Source: Lentisalinibacter sp035655155 (GTDB lineage Bacteria; Pseudomonadota; Gammaproteobacteria; Steroidobacterales; Woeseiaceae). Taken from it: a stretch of DNA of 64,000 bases. The number at the start of each line of letters is the position of its first letter. Within the stretch, counting starts at the first letter, position 1. Where the stretch lies: positions 1-64,000 of the forward strand of contig DASRVH010000084.1 of assembly GCA_035655155.1 (NCBI GenBank), in the 5' to 3' direction. The notes under the pieces were generated by a model that searched no databases, was not told the DNA's origin, and saw only the letters and a program-made list of their open reading frames with translations. Of this stretch, positions 31,329-40,720 are shown piece by piece. A program made the position numbers and the translations under genes.

Positions 31329-32216
31329 ATGAAGTCACTGTCCAAGAGCCTGCTGGAATCACTGCTGCTCGGTCTGCCCGAGGGCATGATGGTGGTGGCG
31401 AGGCAGGGCGAGGACTGGCAGGCGGTGTTTTTCAACCCGGCATTCGGCGAACTGGCACGGCTCAGCCCGGGCGAGCTGTCGGGCCAGAGCCTGGAGAGCA
31501 TCCTGCACAACGTCGGCGGCCGCGACGACTGGCCGCGGGTGGCGCGGGCGCTGGCGGACCGCGAGCCGATCTATCTCACCGTCTATCCGGGCACGCCGGA
31601 CGAGCCGGGGCCGCCGCTGTCGCTGTGCGTGACACCGCTGGAGGCGTCCGAGGGCAGGGAGTACGCGGCCTGCCACCTGTCGTTGCGCCAGGGCGAGGCG
31701 CAGGCGGCGGACGGTCCGCCGAATCCCGCCGAGGCGCTGCCGGCGACCGAGCGGCGGGATGCGGCGACGGGACTCGCGCCGCGTGCGTTCTTCGACGGCG
31801 TGCTCACCCACGACTGGGCCCTGGCCCGCCGCGAGGGCCACCGGCTCTCCCTGCTCGTATTCCGCATCGAGGCGTTTCGCGCCTATCTCGATACCTTCGG
31901 CCGGCATGCCACCGAGTCGATGATCCGGCGGGTCGCCCGCTGCATCACCCGGCGTCTGCGCCGGGCGAGCGATATCGCTTCCCGGCTGGAGGAAGACTGC
32001 GTCGTGGCGCTGGTGCACGGCGGCGACGAGTCCGCCGTGCGCGCGTTCGCCGATTCCATCACCCGCCAGGTGCGGGAACTCGGCATCCATCACCCGCACT
32101 CTCCCGTGGGCCGGTTCGTTACCGTTCATTGCACCGTCACCGCGGCGCTGCCCGATGCCGAGCAGGACGCGAACGATTTCGTCATGGAAGCCCTGGCCTC
32201 ATCGGCCGAGCACTGA
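31329..32216 (+). CDS. PAS domain plus degenerate GGDEF-like protein
   Basis: A 295-residue cytoplasmic protein. Residues 10-105 look like a PAS sensor (LPEGMMVVARQGEDWQAVFF and NPAFGELARLSPGELSGQS). Residues 140-290 resemble a diguanylate-cyclase-type domain, but the catalytic GGDEF position reads RLEEDCVVAL, so cyclase activity is unlikely. A GGDES string farther on (VHGGDESAV) is out of alignment with the true site. It lies 8 bp downstream of the purine-salvage genes and may sense a ligand or bind a nucleotide. Function unknown. Confidence 0.62.
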   Translation: MKSLSKSLLESLLLGLPEGMMVVARQGEDWQAVFFNPAFGELARLSPGELSGQSLESILHNVGGRDDWPRVARALADREPIYLTVYPGTPDEPGPPLSLCVTPLEASEGREYAACHLSLRQGEAQAADGPPNPAEALPATERRDAATGLAPRAFFDGVLTHDWALARREGHRLSLLVFRIEAFRAYLDTFGRHATESMIRRVARCITRRLRRASDIASRLEEDCVVALVHGGDESAVRAFADSITRQVRELGIHHPHSPVGRFVTVHCTVTAALPDAEQDANDFVMEALASSAEH

Positions 32217-32221
32217 GCGCG

Positions 32222-33259
32222 TCAGTCGGCCGCGGACGAGGCGCCCGCCGGCGCCGGGGCGGCCGGTTCCCCGTCGCCGGTGCCGGGTGCCGCGGCGGGT
32301 TCTTCCTCGGCTTCCACCGGCGTCACCTTAGCCAGCACACCGTAGCGGGGATGATCGTAGTAATGGAGTTCGCCGCTGCGCAGCTTGCGCCGTTCGCTGA
32401 GACGGTAGATGTCCGGCTCCAGCGCGTCCAGCGGCTCGCCGGCGTCCGTCCGGCCCCGATCGGGGAAGAGTGGCGCCGGCGTCGCCGTCTCCGGCGCGGA
32501 CCGAGGCCGCCGCGGCTCCGACCACAACTCCAGATTCAGTTCCAGGTGCAGGAAGCGGGAACGGTACAGCCGGACCTCGCCCTGCAGGCCATCCGGAAGC
32601 TCGGCCAGCCGGGAGAGATCGAGCGGCCGTGCCGCCTCCGGCTCGTAACCCGGCTGCTGCCAGGCGACGTGCAGCAGCGGCTCGTAACCCTCCGTAGTGC
32701 CGAGCCGCCGATAGACCTCGCCCAGTTCGAGCTCCTCTTCCGGTAGCGGCATGAAGCGGAAGACCGGTTCGTCGGGCCGGTCTCCGTCGATGCCGGTTGC
32801 GCCCGCCGTGTCGCCCGACGCCCCGGGCGAGGCGGCGTCCGTGGCGGGACGCCCGGCCTGCCGGCCGGCCGGAACAGCGCCGTCCTGATGGGTCTCGGCG
32901 TCGGCCTCGTCGATATCGCTACCGGCTCCGTCGGCGGTTTCGGTCTCGCCGGCGGGGTCGGGCGGTGCCGACCAGTCCTCGGTGGTGCCCGCCAGAGAGT
33001 CGCCGTACTCGAACACGATCAGCTCCACCCGGTACTGCTCGAGCGCCTCTTCGGCCTCGGCCTCGGCCTCGGTATCGGTATCGGTATCCGACTCGGACTC
33101 GGCCGGCACGAGGCCGGCCGTCGATCCTGGCGTCGATCCTGGCGCCGCCTGCTGCTGGGCCGGCAGCGGGCCCGCGGCGAGCAGGGCCGCGACGAAGGCC
33201 GCGGCCAGTGCGGTCCCGAAGCGGCGTATTTCGGTGAACGGTGCGACCGGTGTAATCAT
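32222..33259 (-). CDS. csiV: CsiV-family periplasmic protein
   Basis: A 345-residue secreted protein with an N-terminal signal peptide ending near residue 35. It matches CsiV (PF10972), described in Vibrio cholerae as a periplasmic peptidoglycan-binding protein with OmpA-like features needed to survive D-amino acids. Family blocks are YRVELIVFEY, EVRLYRSRFLHLELNLEL and SGELHYYDHPRYGVLAKVTP. Between them is a long acidic, low-complexity insert. Residues 57-74 are coded by nine hexamer repeats. It sits 4 bp after mfd on the same strand, the usual csiV-mfd neighbourhood. Confidence 0.82.
   Translation of the reverse strand: MITPVAPFTEIRRFGTALAAAFVAALLAAGPLPAQQQAAPGSTPGSTAGLVPAESESDTDTDTEAEAEAEEALEQYRVELIVFEYGDSLAGTTEDWSAPPDPAGETETADGAGSDIDEADAETHQDGAVPAGRQAGRPATDAASPGASGDTAGATGIDGDRPDEPVFRFMPLPEEELELGEVYRRLGTTEGYEPLLHVAWQQPGYEPEAARPLDLSRLAELPDGLQGEVRLYRSRFLHLELNLELWSEPRRPRSAPETATPAPLFPDRGRTDAGEPLDALEPDIYRLSERRKLRSGELHYYDHPRYGVLAKVTPVEAEEEPAAAPGTGDGEPAAPAPAGASSAAD
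33051..33104 (-). repeat. Nine hexamer repeats in csiV (TCGGNN type)
   Basis: Nine consecutive 6-bp units on the plus strand (three TCGGCC, three TCGGTA, TCCGAC, TCGGAC, TCGGCC) encode the alternating acidic and small residues SESDTDTDTEAEAEAEE near the CsiV N-terminus. Likely slippage-prone. Confidence 0.9.
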
Positions 33260-33263
33260 CGCG

Positions 33264-36200
33264 CTAGCTTGCCATCGCCTCCGGCCGGGCGCCAGCCGCC
33301 AGCCGCCCCAGCAGCGCGTGCAGGTGCCCCACCCGATCGTCCACCTCGGGCAGCGGCGTGCGGAAGTTCAGCCGGTCGTCGTTCTTCAGGCGATAGATGC
33401 TGCCCGGTTCCTGAATGAGCTCGATCAGGGTGATCGGCTCGACGGCCGGTTCCGGACCGAATTGCACCGAGCCGCCCTCCGGGCCGACGTCCATCTTGCG
33501 GATACCGAGCGGCTCGGCGGCGATGCGCAGCTCGGCCACCTGCAGCAGCCGACGCGCGGGCTCCGGCAGCAGGCCGAAACGGTCGATGAGTTCCACCTGC
33601 AGCTCGCGCAGGTCGTCGGCGCTGTCGGTGCCGGCGATGCGCTTGTAGAGCACCAGGCGCAGGTGCACGTCGGGCACGTAGTCGTCGGGCAGCAGGGCGG
33701 CGCAGTGCAGGTTGATCTCGACGCCGCCGTGCAGGGGCTTGTCGAAGTCCGGCTGCTCGCCCCGGCGCAGACTCTCCACCGCCCGCTGCAGCATTTCGGT
33801 GTACAGCGCGAAGCCGATCTCCTGGATCTGCCCGCTCTGCTCGTCGCCCAGCAGTTCGCCGGCGCCGCGGATCTCGAGGTCGTGGCTGGCCAGCGCGAAC
33901 CCGGCGCCCAGGTCCTCCAGCGAATCGATGGCTTCCAGCCGCTTCACGGCATCGGCCGTCATGGCGGCTTTCGGCGGCGCGACCAGGTAGGCATAGGCAC
34001 GGTGATGGGAGCGTCCTACCCGGCCGCGGAGCTGGTGCAGCTGGGCCAGGCCGAAGCGGTCCGCCCGGTTGATGACGATGGTGTTCGCCGTCGGCACGTC
34101 GATGCCGCTCTCGATGATGGTCGTGCAGAGCAGCACGTTGAAGCGGCGGTGATAGAAATCCAGCATCACCTGCTCGAGCTCGCGCTCCGGCATCTGGCCG
34201 TGGCCCACGCGGATGTCGGCCTCCGGCACCAGTTCGGCGAGTTTCTCGCGCACCCGCTCGATGTCCTCCACCCGGTTGTGGACGAAGTAGACCTGGCCGC
34301 CGCGCTTGATCTCGCGCAGGCAGGCCTCGCGCACCATGGCGTCGTTCCACTGGCTGACGAAGGTCTTCACGGAGAGGCGTTCGGACGGCGGGGTGGTGAT
34401 CAGCGACAGTTCCCTGAGCCCGCCCAGCGCCATGTTCAGCGTGCGCGGTATGGGCGTGGCGGTCAGCGTGAGCACGTCCACATCCGCGCGCAGCGCCTTC
34501 AGCGCTTCTTTGTGCCGCACGCCGAAGCGGTGTTCCTCGTCAACGATCACGAGGCCGAGGTCACGGAACAGCGAGGTGTGCTGCAGCAGCTTGTGGGTGG
34601 CGATGACGATGTCCACCTTGCCGGCGGACACGTCGGCCAGCACGGTGTCGGTGTCCTTGCGGGAGCGGAATCGTGACAGCACCTCGATGCGCACCGGCCA
34701 GTCAGCGAAGCGGTCGCTGAACGTCTGATAGTGCTGCTGGGCGAGCAGCGTGGTCGGCACCAGCATGGCCACCTGCTTGCCGGCCTGGACGGCGACGAAC
34801 GCGGCCCTGAGCGCCACCTCGGTCTTGCCGAAGCCCACGTCGCCGCAGACCACGCGGTCCATGGAGCTCGCGGTGCGCATGTCGGCGAGCACCTCGTCGA
34901 TCACGCGTTGCTGGTCCTCGGTGGGCTCGAACGGGAAGTCGGCCTCGAACGCCCGGTAGTCGTGCTCGTCCAGGCGGAAGGCGTGGCCGGGCCGCGCCGC
35001 GCGGCGCGCATAGACGTCCAGGAGTTCGGCGGCCACGTCGCGCACCTTCTCGGCTGCCCGGCGTTTCGCCCGCTCCCACTGGTCGCTGCCCAGCCGGTGC
35101 AAAGGGGCATTCTCCGGGGAGGCGCCGGTGTAGCGAGAGATCAGGTGCAGCGAATGCACCGGTACGTACAGTTTGTCGCCGTCCGCGTATTCCAGGGTGA
35201 GGAACTCGGCCGGTATGTCGCCCACCGCGAGCGTCGACAGACCCAGATAACGGCCGACGCCGTATTCCTCGTGCACGACCGGCGCGCCTTCGCGCAGGTC
35301 GCTCAGCTGGCGGATGATGTTCTCGGGGTCCCGGCTCGCGCGCCGCCGGCGGCTCGTCTGCCGCGCCCGCTCGCCGAACAGGCTCTGCTCCGGCACGATC
35401 GCGAGGCCGGCCGCGGGCAGCACGACCCCGTTCTCGAGCGGACCCAGCGCGATGGCCAGCGGCGCGTCCGTGGCCGTGAACTCCTGCCAGTCAGCGACCC
35501 GGGCGGGGGGGCGTTTCAGATCGGTGAGCAGGTCGGCCAGCGCTTCCCGGCGGCCGGCCGACTCCGCCGTGAACAGCACCCGGCCGTCGAAGTCGTCCAG
35601 GAAGGCGGTCAGGGCGCCGGCCGCCTCTTCCCGCCGGCTGTCCAGTCGCAGCACGGGCACCGGCTTCGCGCCGAAGTCCTCGCCTTCGCCGGGCAGCGGC
35701 TTGTTGGCGGATAGCAGGATGCGGGGGCGGCCCGCGAGCCGCTCGCGCACGGCATCCACCGGCAGGAACGCCTCGTCGGGTTCCAGCACGGGCCGGTCCG
35801 GATCGAGGGACACCAGGGCATGGCGTTCCTCGATCTCGGCACGGAAAGCCGCCAGCGAGTCGTCCAGTTCCGTACCTGCCGTGATCAGCGTGGATGCCGG
35901 CAGATAGTCGAGCAGCGTCGCGGTCTGGTCGAAGAACAGCGGCAGGTAGTACTCGATGCCGCCGTGGGCAATGCCTTCGGATACGTCCCGGTAGATCGGC
36001 GAGCGCGCGGCCTCGCCGGCGAAACGGGCCCGGTAGCGACGACGGAAGCCGCGGACGGCATCCGCATCCAGCGGCGTCTCCCGGGCCGGCAGAATCTCGA
36101 TCTTCTCCAGCGACTCGCCCGACAGCTGGGTATCGGGGTCGAAGGCGCGGAGCGTGTCGATCTCCTCGTCGAACAGGTCGATGCGGTAGGGCTCGCGCGC

Positions 36201-36734
36201 CCCCATGGGGAACAGGTCGATGATGGCGCCGCGGACGGCGAACTCGCCGTGCTCCGAGACCTCCGGCACGCGCAGGTAGCCCGAGGCTTCCAGGCCGCGG
36301 ATGAACTCGTCCCGGTCCAGGCTCTCGCCCGTCCGCAGCGACAGCGCGCGGGCCGTCACGTAGTCCGTCGGCGGCAGCCGCTGCATGAGGCAGGGGGCGG
36401 CCACCACGACGATGCCGCGGGTGAGCGCGGGCAGTCCGGCCAGCGTGGCGAGCCGCTCGGAGACGATATCCTGGTGGGGAGAGAAGCTGTCGTAGGGCAG
36501 CGTCTCCCAGTCCGGGAAGTGGAGCACCGGTGTATCGACACCGGCGAAGAAGCCCAGCGCCGCCTCCAGGCGATCCGCCTCGCGTGCGGAGGCGGCGACG
36601 ACGAGTACCGGACCCGCGTGCCGGGCCGCGGCCTCGGCGACGGCCAGCGCGTCCGCCTCGCCCACGAGTCCGCCCCAGCGCACGGGCGATGCGCCGGTTG
36701 CAGGCAAATCCGGTCTGCGTAGTGTTGCCGTCAT
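33264..36734 (-). CDS. mfd: Transcription-repair coupling factor Mfd
   Basis: An 1156-residue ATPase that frees RNA polymerase stalled at DNA lesions and recruits UvrA. It has an N-terminal UvrB-like part, the polymerase-interacting domain, and a RecG-like translocase with Walker A GDVGFGKTEV (near residue 632) and Walker B DEEHRFGVRHKE (near 728). The C-terminal TRCF domain follows. E. coli Mfd has 1148 residues. The ATG at 36734 gives the standard N-terminus, but there is no Shine-Dalgarno and a strong terminator hairpin lies 5 bp upstream (36739-36793), so its expression is unusual. Confidence 0.97.
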   Translation of the reverse strand: MTATLRRPDLPATGASPVRWGGLVGEADALAVAEAAARHAGPVLVVAASAREADRLEAALGFFAGVDTPVLHFPDWETLPYDSFSPHQDIVSERLATLAGLPALTRGIVVVAAPCLMQRLPPTDYVTARALSLRTGESLDRDEFIRGLEASGYLRVPEVSEHGEFAVRGAIIDLFPMGAREPYRIDLFDEEIDTLRAFDPDTQLSGESLEKIEILPARETPLDADAVRGFRRRYRARFAGEAARSPIYRDVSEGIAHGGIEYYLPLFFDQTATLLDYLPASTLITAGTELDDSLAAFRAEIEERHALVSLDPDRPVLEPDEAFLPVDAVRERLAGRPRILLSANKPLPGEGEDFGAKPVPVLRLDSRREEAAGALTAFLDDFDGRVLFTAESAGRREALADLLTDLKRPPARVADWQEFTATDAPLAIALGPLENGVVLPAAGLAIVPEQSLFGERARQTSRRRRASRDPENIIRQLSDLREGAPVVHEEYGVGRYLGLSTLAVGDIPAEFLTLEYADGDKLYVPVHSLHLISRYTGASPENAPLHRLGSDQWERAKRRAAEKVRDVAAELLDVYARRAARPGHAFRLDEHDYRAFEADFPFEPTEDQQRVIDEVLADMRTASSMDRVVCGDVGFGKTEVALRAAFVAVQAGKQVAMLVPTTLLAQQHYQTFSDRFADWPVRIEVLSRFRSRKDTDTVLADVSAGKVDIVIATHKLLQHTSLFRDLGLVIVDEEHRFGVRHKEALKALRADVDVLTLTATPIPRTLNMALGGLRELSLITTPPSERLSVKTFVSQWNDAMVREACLREIKRGGQVYFVHNRVEDIERVREKLAELVPEADIRVGHGQMPERELEQVMLDFYHRRFNVLLCTTIIESGIDVPTANTIVINRADRFGLAQLHQLRGRVGRSHHRAYAYLVAPPKAAMTADAVKRLEAIDSLEDLGAGFALASHDLEIRGAGELLGDEQSGQIQEIGFALYTEMLQRAVESLRRGEQPDFDKPLHGGVEINLHCAALLPDDYVPDVHLRLVLYKRIAGTDSADDLRELQVELIDRFGLLPEPARRLLQVAELRIAAEPLGIRKMDVGPEGGSVQFGPEPAVEPITLIELIQEPGSIYRLKNDDRLNFRTPLPEVDDRVGHLHALLGRLAAGARPEAMAS

Positions 36735-36738
36735 AATG

Positions 36739-36793
36739 AAAAAGGGCCGCCCGCAGGCAGCCCGCAAATGCGCGGGCTGCCTGCGGGCGGCCC
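36739..36793 (-). terminator. Strong intrinsic terminator between small periplasmic gene and mfd
   Basis: On the minus strand a perfect inverted repeat with 22-bp arms and a 6-base loop (arms 36772-36793 and 36744-36765) is followed by five Ts (36743-36739), then CATT and the mfd ATG. It fits a Rho-independent terminator for the gene at 36923-37219. Because it stops only 4 bp short of the mfd ATG, it could also act as an attenuator for mfd. Confidence 0.88.
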
Positions 36794-36922
36794 ATCAGTA
36801 TCTCATAACCGGCGTGTCGTTGCCGCCGTCACCCGCGGCGGGGCGGTGGGTCGGCGGCGGTCGGCGGCGCTGGTCGGCGGTGGTCCGGCAGAAATGGCCG
36901 CGAAAACGGCCGGCAGGCGGCC

Positions 36923-37219
36923 TCAGCCGGCGCTGCCGTGCTTCAGGACGGCGTGGATCACCCGGTTGTGCTCGAAATAGACCACGAACTCCGGATACTC
37001 CCAGCGCGTGATCGGCGGCTCGCCGACCGGTGCGCGTCGCATGGCCGGCTGGCCCCACTCGTTCTGCACCTTCTGCATGGTCATGCCCCGGGTGGGCCGG
37101 TCGCCGCCGGTGAGCATGGCACTGCCGGTGTCCATATCGAGGCTCTCCGCGTGGGCGGCGCTGAGGGCAAGCAACAGACCCGTCGTCAGGGCGGCAAGCG
37201 TGAGTTTCAGGCTGTGCAT
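36923..37219 (-). CDS. Conserved small periplasmic protein, BamE-like motif
   Basis: A 98-residue secreted protein. Residues 1-25 form a signal peptide (LLLALSAAHAES). The mature part has GMTMQKVQNEWGQPA, reminiscent of BamE/SmpA-type motifs, and GEPPITRWEYPEFVVYFEH near the end, which is conserved in small gammaproteobacterial proteins of unknown role. No lipobox. Assignment of function is not possible. It is upstream of mfd on the same strand but separated by a strong terminator. ATG at 37219; divergent from sfsA. Confidence 0.72.
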   Translation of the reverse strand: MHSLKLTLAALTTGLLLALSAAHAESLDMDTGSAMLTGGDRPTRGMTMQKVQNEWGQPAMRRAPVGEPPITRWEYPEFVVYFEHNRVIHAVLKHGSAG

Positions 37220-37324
37220 GGCGGCTCTCCGCATCGAAACCGGGTCGAATATAGCACCGGGCGCATTGAGGAAAAATGTCGTAGTGCGTAGATTTGCCGG
37301 AATTTTTGTTGTAAGGAGCCGACC

Positions 37325-38083
37325 GTGGAGTTCGACCGCCCGCTGCGCGAGGCCCGCCTGGTGCGTCGCTACAAGCGTTTTCTCGCCGACGTGGAATTCG
37401 CCGATAGCGGGGAGGCGCGCACCGTGCACTGTCCCAATACCGGCGCCATGACCGGCTGCGCCGAACCCGGCTCCCGGGTCTGGCTCAGCCACTCCGACAA
37501 TCCGCGTCGCCGTTACGCGTGGACCTGGGAACTGGTGGAGACCGCCGGCGGCACCCTGGTGGGCATCCACACCGGCCGCACCAACGCCATCGTCGGCGAG
37601 GCGCTGGAGGCGGGCCGCATACCGGAGCTGGCCGACTATTGCGCGGATCCTCCTGCAGACCCGGCGGCAGACCGTCCGGCGGAAAAAAGAGTCCTGCGGC
37701 GCGAGGCCACCTACCCGGATTCCCGCAGCCGGGCGGATTTTCTTCTGCCTGGCGAGCCGGCCTGCTGGGTGGAGGTCAAGAACGTCACCGCGGCGGTCAG
37801 CGGCCGCCGCGCCGTGTTCCCCGACGCCGTCAGCGCGCGGGCATCCGCGCACATGCGGATGCTGGCGGAGCGATTGCGGGCCGGCGACAGCGCTGCCCTG
37901 GTCTTCTGCGTGCAGCGCGACGACGTCGACGTCGTCGCGCCGGCCCGCGAGATCGACCCCGTCTACGCGGAGGCGCTCACCGCGGCGGCGGCGGAGGGCG
38001 TGCAGGTACTCGCCTGGGGTGCCAGCGTCACGCCCGAGGGCATCCGCCTGGACCGCCCGCTGGAGGTGGACATCGCCGGCTGA
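37325..38083 (+). CDS. sfsA: DNA/RNA nuclease-like protein SfsA
   Basis: A 252-residue SfsA-family protein. Named in E. coli for stimulating sugar fermentation, it has a restriction-endonuclease-like fold; ADFLLPGEPACWVEVKNVT carries the acidic and lysine residues of a PD-(D/E)XK site. The N-terminus RYKRFLADVEFADSGE and HCPNTGAMTGCAEPGS are typical. GTG 37325 is preceded by AAGGAG. A short Pro/Ala-rich insert near residue 110 makes it longer than E. coli SfsA (234). The biochemical role remains unclear. Confidence 0.93.
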   Translation: MEFDRPLREARLVRRYKRFLADVEFADSGEARTVHCPNTGAMTGCAEPGSRVWLSHSDNPRRRYAWTWELVETAGGTLVGIHTGRTNAIVGEALEAGRIPELADYCADPPADPAADRPAEKRVLRREATYPDSRSRADFLLPGEPACWVEVKNVTAAVSGRRAVFPDAVSARASAHMRMLAERLRAGDSAALVFCVQRDDVDVVAPAREIDPVYAEALTAAAAEGVQVLAWGASVTPEGIRLDRPLEVDIAG

Positions 38084-38123
38084 GCCGACAGCGGTCGTGG
38101 TTTTGTTGTGGTCTAATCCCGCC

Positions 38124-39374
38124 ATGGCCGGAATGAAGGGACCGCTGGAAGTCGCGATCGGACTCCGATACCTGCGTGCGCGCCGGCGGACCCGCTTCGT
38201 CTCGTTCATCACGCTGGCCTCGTCCATCGGAATCGCGATCGGCGTGGCGGCACTGATCGTCATCCTGTCGGTCATGAACGGCTTCGAGAACGAACTCCGC
38301 AGCCGCCTGCTCAGCATGACCGCACACGCGTCGGTGACGGGCGCCGGCGGCACCCTGGAGCGATGGCCGCAGGTTCTCGAGCGGGTGCGCGCACAGCCCG
38401 GCGTGCTGGCGGCGGCACCGTACGTGGAATTCGAGGCGATGGCCCGGTCCCGGGCAGGCCTGCAGCCCCTGTTCGTTAGCGGCATCGACCCGGCGCTCGA
38501 GGCGGGGGTCTCGGCCGCCGCCGCCAGCATGGTGTCGGGCCGTCTCGACCGCCTTGAACCGGGCAGCTTCAACATCGTGCTGGGCCGGCTGCTCGCCATC
38601 AATCTGGGCGTGCGCGTCGGCGACGAGGTGATGCTGCTCATACCGCGGCTGACGGCAGGCGAGGTCCGCCCGGAACTCCGGCGCTTTTTCGTGGCCGGCG
38701 TATTCGAGGCCGGGCTGCAGGACCACGACGCCTCGCTGGCCCTGGTCGCGCTCGAGGACGCGGCGGCCATCCGGCGGCTCGGCGACGCGGTAAGCGGCAT
38801 CCGGGTGAAGACCGGCGACGTCATGCAGGCACCTGCAATCGCGCAGGCGCTGGAGGACAGCCTCGGCGAGGGTTACGAGACCAGTGACTGGAGCCGCGAG
38901 AACGCGAGCTACTTCCGGGCAGTGCGTCTGGAGAAAACCATGATGTCGCTGATTCTCTCGCTCATCGTCGCCGTTGCCGCATTCAATATCGTGGCGAGCC
39001 TCGTCATGGTGGTCACCGACAAGGAAACCGATATCGCCATCCTGCGGACGCTCGGCATGAGTCCAGGCAGCGTGCTGCGCGTGTTCCTCACCCAGGGGCT
39101 CGTGATCGGGTGGGTCGGGGCCATCGGCGGCGTGGCGCTCGGCACGATGCTGGCCGTGAACGTGCCGGTGATCGTGCCGGTGCTGGAGCAGACCTTCGGC
39201 TTTCAGATCATGCCCGGGGACGTCTATTACGTCACCGAGATCCCCTCGGACCTGCAGCTGGCCGACGTCGTCGCGATCGCCGCGGCCGCCCTGGGGCTGA
39301 CGGGCCTGGCCACGCTGTATCCGGCGCGGCGCGCGGCCGCGGTGCAGCCGTCGAGGGCGCTGCGCTATGACTAG
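38124..39374 (+). CDS. lolC: Lipoprotein-releasing ABC transporter membrane subunit LolC/E (first)
   Basis: A 416-residue FtsX-type permease subunit of the LolCDE complex, which extracts lipoproteins from the inner membrane for LolA. It shows an N-terminal membrane segment after RRTRFVSFITLASSIGIAIG, a large periplasmic domain, and three C-terminal helices in SLILSLIVAVAAFNIVASLV and beyond. ATG 38124 was chosen; the frame opens farther upstream inside sfsA without similarity. It overlaps the second subunit by 8 bp. Which of the two is LolC and which LolE is not certain from sequence. Confidence 0.9.
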   Translation: MAGMKGPLEVAIGLRYLRARRRTRFVSFITLASSIGIAIGVAALIVILSVMNGFENELRSRLLSMTAHASVTGAGGTLERWPQVLERVRAQPGVLAAAPYVEFEAMARSRAGLQPLFVSGIDPALEAGVSAAAASMVSGRLDRLEPGSFNIVLGRLLAINLGVRVGDEVMLLIPRLTAGEVRPELRRFFVAGVFEAGLQDHDASLALVALEDAAAIRRLGDAVSGIRVKTGDVMQAPAIAQALEDSLGEGYETSDWSRENASYFRAVRLEKTMMSLILSLIVAVAAFNIVASLVMVVTDKETDIAILRTLGMSPGSVLRVFLTQGLVIGWVGAIGGVALGTMLAVNVPVIVPVLEQTFGFQIMPGDVYYVTEIPSDLQLADVVAIAAAALGLTGLATLYPARRAAAVQPSRALRYD

Positions 39375-40644
39375 ACCTGCTTCTCCGCAATCGTCCCGCG
39401 CGGGCTACTGGGAGTGGCTGGTGGGCACGCGCTACGTGCGCTCCCGTCACCGCAACAGCTTCGTCTCCTTCATCTCGCTGATCTCGATGGCGGGTATCGC
39501 GGTGGGCGTGATGGTGCTGATCGTGGTCCTGTCGGTGGTGAACGGATTCGAGCGCGAACTCCAGGACCGCATTCTGGCGATGTCCGCCGAGGCGACCATC
39601 GAGGGCCCGGCGGGCCGTCTGGAGGAGTGGCAGCGGCTCGCCGAGGGCGCGCTCGCCGACCCGCGGGTAAAGGCGGTCGCGCCGTTCGTCTCGGGCCGCG
39701 GGCTCGTGGCGGGCGCCGAGACGATGAGCGGCATCGCCATCCGCGGCGTGGACCCGGCCCGGGAGCAGGACGTCTCCGGCATCGAGGGACTCATGCGGGA
39801 AGGCTCGCTCGCCGACCTGCAGCCCCGATCCTACCGGGTGATCCTCGGCGTCGACCTGGCCGATGCGCTCGGCGTCGCGCCCGGCGAGCAGGTGCTGCTG
39901 ATGCTGGCGGAGGGCGTAGTGACGCCCGCGGGCATGATCCCCCGGATGCGCCGTTTCACCGTGGCCGGCACCTTTCGCGCCGGCATGTACGAGTTCGACC
40001 GCCGGCAGGTCTTCATGCATATCGACGACGCCGCCCGGCTGTTCCGGCTGGGCGACGACGTGAGCGGCCTGCGGCTCGCGCTGGGCGATCTGTTCGGTGC
40101 GCCGGCCATCGTGCGCGAGGTGGCCACTGCGCTCGGCGGCGGCGTCCTGGTCAGCGACTGGACGCGGCGGCACTCCGGCTTCTTCCGCTCCATCAAGATC
40201 ACAAAGTCGATCCTGTTCGTGATCCTGCTGCTGGTGATCGCCGTGGCGGCATTCAATATCGTCTCGACGCTGGTGATGGTGGTGAAGGACAAGCAGAGGG
40301 ACATCGCCATACTGCGCACCCTGGGCGCGCCGCCCGGCGGTATCCTGTCGGTGTTCGTGATACAGGGCGCCATTATCGGCGTCATCGGCACCGGCGCCGG
40401 CCTCGCGTTGGGCGCGCTGCTGACGCTGAATCTCGAGACCATCGTCGGTTTCGCCGAGGGGGCGCTGGGCTTCAAGTTCCTGGCGCCGGACGTGTATTTC
40501 ATCAGCGATCTGCCGGCGGACCTGCGTGCGGCCGACCTGGCGCTGATCTGCGGCGTGGCGCTCGCATTGTCGCTGTTGTCGACGCTGTACCCGGCCTGGC
40601 GGGGCGCGCGAACCGACCCGGCGGACGCGCTGCGATTCGACTGA
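39367..40644 (+). CDS. lolE: Lipoprotein-releasing ABC transporter membrane subunit LolC/E (second)
   Basis: A 425-residue paralogue of the preceding gene with the same design: one N-terminal helix, a periplasmic domain and three C-terminal helices (ILFVILLLVIAVAAFNIVST). PDVYFISDLPADLRAADL near the C-terminus is like E. coli LolE. The pair would form the heterodimeric membrane part of LolCDE. The gene order lolC-lolE-lolD differs from the lolC-lolD-lolE of E. coli. lolD starts 76 bp later. Confidence 0.9.
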   Translation: MTRPASPQSSRAGYWEWLVGTRYVRSRHRNSFVSFISLISMAGIAVGVMVLIVVLSVVNGFERELQDRILAMSAEATIEGPAGRLEEWQRLAEGALADPRVKAVAPFVSGRGLVAGAETMSGIAIRGVDPAREQDVSGIEGLMREGSLADLQPRSYRVILGVDLADALGVAPGEQVLLMLAEGVVTPAGMIPRMRRFTVAGTFRAGMYEFDRRQVFMHIDDAARLFRLGDDVSGLRLALGDLFGAPAIVREVATALGGGVLVSDWTRRHSGFFRSIKITKSILFVILLLVIAVAAFNIVSTLVMVVKDKQRDIAILRTLGAPPGGILSVFVIQGAIIGVIGTGAGLALGALLTLNLETIVGFAEGALGFKFLAPDVYFISDLPADLRAADLALICGVALALSLLSTLYPAWRGARTDPADALRFD

Positions 40645-40720
40645 TTTCCGGGCACGGCTGACAGAAATGTCGGCGGCTGCCGTCGCGACGGATGCACAAG
40701 ATAGGCAAGGGAAGAGGACA

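Noticed and set aside
31329..32216. GGDES string in the PAS protein as an active diguanylate cyclase site
   Set aside because: It follows, instead of occupying, the position where the beta-hairpin motif should be. The aligned site reads RLEED.
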